From Novosphingobium terrae (GTDB lineage: Bacteria; Pseudomonadota; Alphaproteobacteria; Sphingomonadales; Sphingomonadaceae): DNA of 64,000 nt. The DNA is taken from positions 1,674,001 to 1,738,000 of the forward strand of contig NZ_JABVZR010000001.1 of NCBI RefSeq assembly GCF_017163935.1, given 5' to 3'. A program made the translations under genes and the position numbers. The notes under the pieces were generated by a model, which worked only from the letters and a program-made list of their open reading frames with translations, was not told the DNA's origin and did no database searches. This document shows positions 61,712 to 64,000 of this stretch, one piece after another (the stretch's first letter is position 1; the number at the start of each line of letters is the position of its first letter).

Positions 61712-61915
61712 ATGGATCAGAGGATGGAACAGGACAAGATCATCAAGCGCTCCGGCGGGTCTCAGGATCCACTGGACAAGGTCGAAGAGGTGATGCGCGT
61801 GACCGGCGAGGCCGATGAGCGCGACAATCCCGGCCACGAGCGTGAGGCAGGGGACGATGGTGTTGGCTATTCGCCAATGGGCAATCCGCCGCATAGCGGG
61901 CGCCAGGACAAATAA
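61712..61915 (+). CDS. 67-residue hydrophilic protein
   Basis: A short, highly charged product (MDQRMEQDKIIKRSGGSQDP, then KVEEVMRVTGEADERDNPG) with a Gly/Pro-rich end (SPMGNPPHSGRQDK). The ribosome-binding site is weak for the first ATG, and an ATG at 61724 is an alternative. It ends 5 bp before the cupin gene, so it may be cotranscribed with it. No family is recognised. Confidence 0.5.
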   Translation: MDQRMEQDKIIKRSGGSQDPLDKVEEVMRVTGEADERDNPGHEREAGDDGVGYSPMGNPPHSGRQDK

Positions 61916-61920
61916 GGGTA

Positions 61921-62427
61921 ATGGAGGACCGGGCTTTTCTGCTTGCTTCACATGGTTGGGTGCCGAACAATCCACGATTGCCGGTAATCGTCTATCGGCA
62001 AGCGATTAGCCCTGATGATGGTGAAAAGACCGCGCAGGCCTTTGAGCAGGCATTCAAAGACCATAGCTGGCCGCCGCGCTGGCGCGACGGTATTTATGAT
62101 TTCCATCATTACCATTCGACCGCGCATGAGGTGCTCGGGGTGGCCTCCGGATCGGCGACGCTCATCATCGGCGGTCCGGGTGGTGAGGAGATCGAAGTCG
62201 GTGCGGGGGATGCCATCCTGCTGCCGGTGGGGACGGGCCATTGCGCGATCTGGTCGAGCGAGGATTTTCTGGTGGTGGGCGCTTACCCCACCAGTCAGGA
62301 TTGGGACATCTGCCGTGAGGCGCCAAGCCAATCGGCATGGCAGAGGATCGTGCAACTGCCGTTCCCTGATCTGGACCCGGTTGCCGGGGCAGATGGCCCT
62401 TTGGCAAAAAACTGGCATGCGACGTGA
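61921..62427 (+). CDS. Cupin-domain protein
   Basis: A 168-residue cupin with the first metal motif FHHYHSTAHEVLGVASG (His-x-His, Glu) and the second motif with LPVGTGHCAIWS (His) in a double-stranded beta-helix. The N-terminus (ASHGWVPNNPRLPVIVYRQA) matches YjlB-like single-domain cupins. The protein is probably a metal-dependent isomerase or dioxygenase of unknown substrate. AAGGGT precedes the ATG. Confidence 0.88.
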   Translation: MEDRAFLLASHGWVPNNPRLPVIVYRQAISPDDGEKTAQAFEQAFKDHSWPPRWRDGIYDFHHYHSTAHEVLGVASGSATLIIGGPGGEEIEVGAGDAILLPVGTGHCAIWSSEDFLVVGAYPTSQDWDICREAPSQSAWQRIVQLPFPDLDPVAGADGPLAKNWHAT

Positions 62428-62477
62428 CTGCCCGGAACAAGTCTGAACCGTGAGGTGAATGGCGAGGAATTTGCCCT

Positions 62478-63023
62478 TCAGCGCGAAGCTTTCGGAATTG
62501 CGGTGATCTTGCCGCCGCGCTCGAAGGTCACCAGCTTGGCCATTCTGACATCATCTATTCCTTGCATGCGCAAGGCTTCAGCGAGGTCCTCCGGCCTGAC
62601 GTAATGGCGTCGCATCATCGCCTGATTGACATGCCCATCCCGCTCCAGCACATTGGTTTGGCCTTTGACGAACAGGGCCAGCCAGTTGAAACGCATCTTC
62701 GCCACGGGCATCAGGCGGTAAATGACCGACACCACCATCGTTGCGAACTCGACAGGGTGGATGCCGATCTTTTTCCAAAGCCAAAGCCGCGCCGCACCCC
62801 GGGGGACAAAGGCTGGGATCAACGATCCCCAAATGATCGTCCGGCCGACTGCGGCGTCTCGAAGGGCAGGGCTGGCCCAACTGCCGATGGCATCCGCCGC
62901 AAAGTGCAACATCGGGCCGGGACCCAAGATCAGGCTCTCGAGCGGAATGGCAGTCCGCGTGGCAGTTCGGACCCTATGGATCGAACAACTTAATGAGCCG
63001 TATGTCACAAGGTCGATGATCAA
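62478..63023 (-). CDS. Chimeric protein: degenerate DUF3429 membrane part fused to a DUF421 C-terminal domain
   Basis: The first ~110 residues resemble the DUF3429 protein at 39241-39711 (IPLESLILGPGPMLHFAADA versus IPLDSLVFGYGPMIPMALGA; then ALRDAAVGRTIIWGSLI), but the later helices are lost. Residues about 113-178 (KGQTNVLERDGHVNQAMMRR, VRPEDLAEALRMQGIDDVRM, ERGGKITAIPK) are a DUF421 (YetF/YcaP-type) C-terminal domain. The TTG start overlaps the GST stop; a GTG at 63008 is an alternative. It may be a fusion pseudogene or a new domain combination. The frame is open throughout. Confidence 0.6.
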   Translation of the reverse strand: MIIDLVTYGSLSCSIHRVRTATRTAIPLESLILGPGPMLHFAADAIGSWASPALRDAAVGRTIIWGSLIPAFVPRGAARLWLWKKIGIHPVEFATMVVSVIYRLMPVAKMRFNWLALFVKGQTNVLERDGHVNQAMMRRHYVRPEDLAEALRMQGIDDVRMAKLVTFERGGKITAIPKASR

Positions 63024-63670
63024 GCGTATTTATAGGGTCCACCTCTCCCCAGTGCCGCCTGATACGCCGGCCGAGCATGGATTGCATCGAGCCATGCACA
63101 GGTTGCGGGCCTGCCAGCATCGAGCCCTCCGCGATCCCGTGCTGCTTCGAGCGGGAAGCTCATCATCACATCGGCAGCGGTGAAGGTCTCGCCGGTGAAC
63201 CAGGGGCGGGATGAAAGTTCCGCCTCGACAAAATCCAGATGGACATCGATCATCGGCTGCATCCGCTGTTGAGCGATCCCGCCCACCAGCGGGATTTTAC
63301 CGAGCACCAGCTTGAGTAGCAGCGGGGGCATCAGCGACCCCTCCGCATAATGCTGATAGAAGCGATAGTGCAGCATGCCATCCTCATCACCGGAAGGTCC
63401 AAGACGGCCTCCGGCCTTGTCGACAAGGTAGGCGATGATGGCCCCGGTCTCGGCAATGGTGCGCCGGTTGTCGCTGTCCACGATGACAGGCGATTTGCCC
63501 AGTGGATGCACGGCGCCCAGTTCAGGGGGCGCAAACATCGTTTCAGGATTTCGAGCGTAATGCTTGACTTCGTAAGGCAGGCACAGCTCCTCCAGCAGCC
63601 ATAGGATTCGCTGCGAACGGGAGTTGTCGAGGTGGTGGACAGTGATCACGGGCAAGCTCCTTTGATCCAT
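63020..63670 (-). CDS. Glutathione S-transferase family protein
   Basis: The 216-residue protein has a thioredoxin-like N-terminal domain with LDNSRSQRILWLLEELCLPY (glutathione-site Ser/Arg) and HPLGKSPVIVDSDNRRTIAE (cis-Pro, then glutathione-binding residues). An all-alpha C-terminal domain follows (FYQHYAEGSLMPPLLLK and TFTAADVMMSFPLEAA, the N-capping box). The start is the ATG at 63670, where the thioredoxin fold begins; a frame reaching 63946 is not used. The stop overlaps the start of the chimeric gene by 4 bp. Confidence 0.9.
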   Translation of the reverse strand: MDQRSLPVITVHHLDNSRSQRILWLLEELCLPYEVKHYARNPETMFAPPELGAVHPLGKSPVIVDSDNRRTIAETGAIIAYLVDKAGGRLGPSGDEDGMLHYRFYQHYAEGSLMPPLLLKLVLGKIPLVGGIAQQRMQPMIDVHLDFVEAELSSRPWFTGETFTAADVMMSFPLEAARDRGGLDAGRPATCAWLDAIHARPAYQAALGRGGPYKYA

Positions 63671-64000
63671 GAACGATCCTGTCAAAGCATTGTTCGTCCG
63701 CCTGCGTTGCAAACAAGCTGCGTTTGCCTTGAGATGGTTCGCATGATCCGCACCGGTTTCGCCGGTGTTGTCAGACCTTGAGCCTTGGGAGAACAGAGGA
63801 TGGCTTATGACGTGTCGGTCGAAAACCTCACATGTCAGCTGAGTCGAGCAGGGTGATAACGGTTCCGCAATAGATTGCTCATTGGCTGGTGCGTCGTGGG
63901 AACCGGAACGGCAGGTTTTAGGTCGTGAAGTGGCTATAGCTGCCATTGGACACTGCGACGGTCGGATGTGGCGTTGCGGCCGAAATACATCGCTCTCAGA
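63671..64000. other. Terminal intergenic stretch
   Basis: The last 330 bp show no gene I can support. A 6 bp hairpin (CACCGG/CCGGTG, 63751-63767) is present without a T-run. Confidence 0.35.

Noticed and set aside
1..64000. tRNA, rRNA, CRISPR arrays, insertion sequences and prophage genes
   Set aside because: None seen: no T-loop signatures in a tRNA context, no regularly spaced repeats, no transposase or integrase motifs and no phage structural genes. A tool search would be needed to be certain.

Overview
The window looks like a GC-rich alphaproteobacterial genome, most likely a sphingomonad (Novosphingobium/Sphingomonas type). This rests on gene content: a Tat-exported Gfo/Idh/MocA enzyme resembling Zymomonas glucose-fructose oxidoreductase, a cyo quinol oxidase, PAS/HisKA/receiver hybrid kinases of sphingomonad style, and an alphaproteobacterial-type SOS box (GTTC-N7-GTTC) in front of dinB. 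I recognise no rRNA, tRNA, CRISPR array, intact insertion sequence or phage module. The mix of small stress proteins, regulators, paralogue pairs and gene relics suggests an accessory or stress-adaptation region of a chromosome or chromid.

Layout. 0-4 kb: end of a receiver protein, a hybrid histidine kinase and a secreted-type esterase. 4-10.3 kb: a short SHOCT-protein relative, an SDR oxidoreductase and the cyoABCD quinol oxidase operon, with a small membrane protein where cyoE is often found. 10.5-17 kb: membrane proteins (one of only 23 aa), a dinB-DUF763 overlapping pair behind an SOS box, a Crp/Fnr regulator with two palindromic sites, a second SDR with the same palindrome upstream, and a flavodoxin-like protein. 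17.5-23 kb: a GH15 glucoamylase-like enzyme, an HxlR regulator divergent from a PRISE-type enone reductase, a divergent pyrophosphatase and small ORFs. 23-33.6 kb: a nine-gene chemosensory cluster on the minus strand. 33.7-38.8 kb: DMT transporter, GFOR-like enzyme, cation/proton antiporter, AlkB-like dioxygenase, a second divergent pyrophosphatase, DUF3606 and DksA-type proteins. 38.9-52.5 kb: CsbD-like protein, DUF3429 protein, PfpI/DJ-1 protein, GlgX, a broken hemerythrin gene, SYLF protein, a candidate small RNA, an old-yellow-enzyme, a third SDR, a KGG protein, a broken SRPBCC gene and an epoxide-hydrolase-like protein. 52.9-55.8 kb: a glycine-rich lipoprotein followed by a TpsB/ShlB-type outer-membrane transporter. 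56-64 kb: DUF924, SHOCT, DUF4142, flavin reductase, disulfide oxidoreductase, small hydrophilic proteins, cupin, a DUF3429-DUF421 chimera and a glutathione S-transferase.

How the genes work together. The chemosensory cluster is compact and mostly overlapping. It encodes a soluble receptor with two receptor hairpin tips, a protein with three CheW domains, CheB, CheR, CheA, a STAS protein, CheY, CheC and a hybrid kinase, with no flagellar genes nearby. The dinB-DUF763 pair appears to be under LexA control, which would put the uncharacterised DUF763 protein in the SOS response. The Crp/Fnr regulator probably controls itself and the SDR next to it through AAC-N4-GTT palindromes. The lipoprotein/TpsB pair may be an unusual two-partner secretion system, with a strong hairpin separating cargo from transporter.

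No database search was possible. Family names rest on motif recognition by eye, and start codons were chosen from ribosome-binding sites, overlaps and domain limits.
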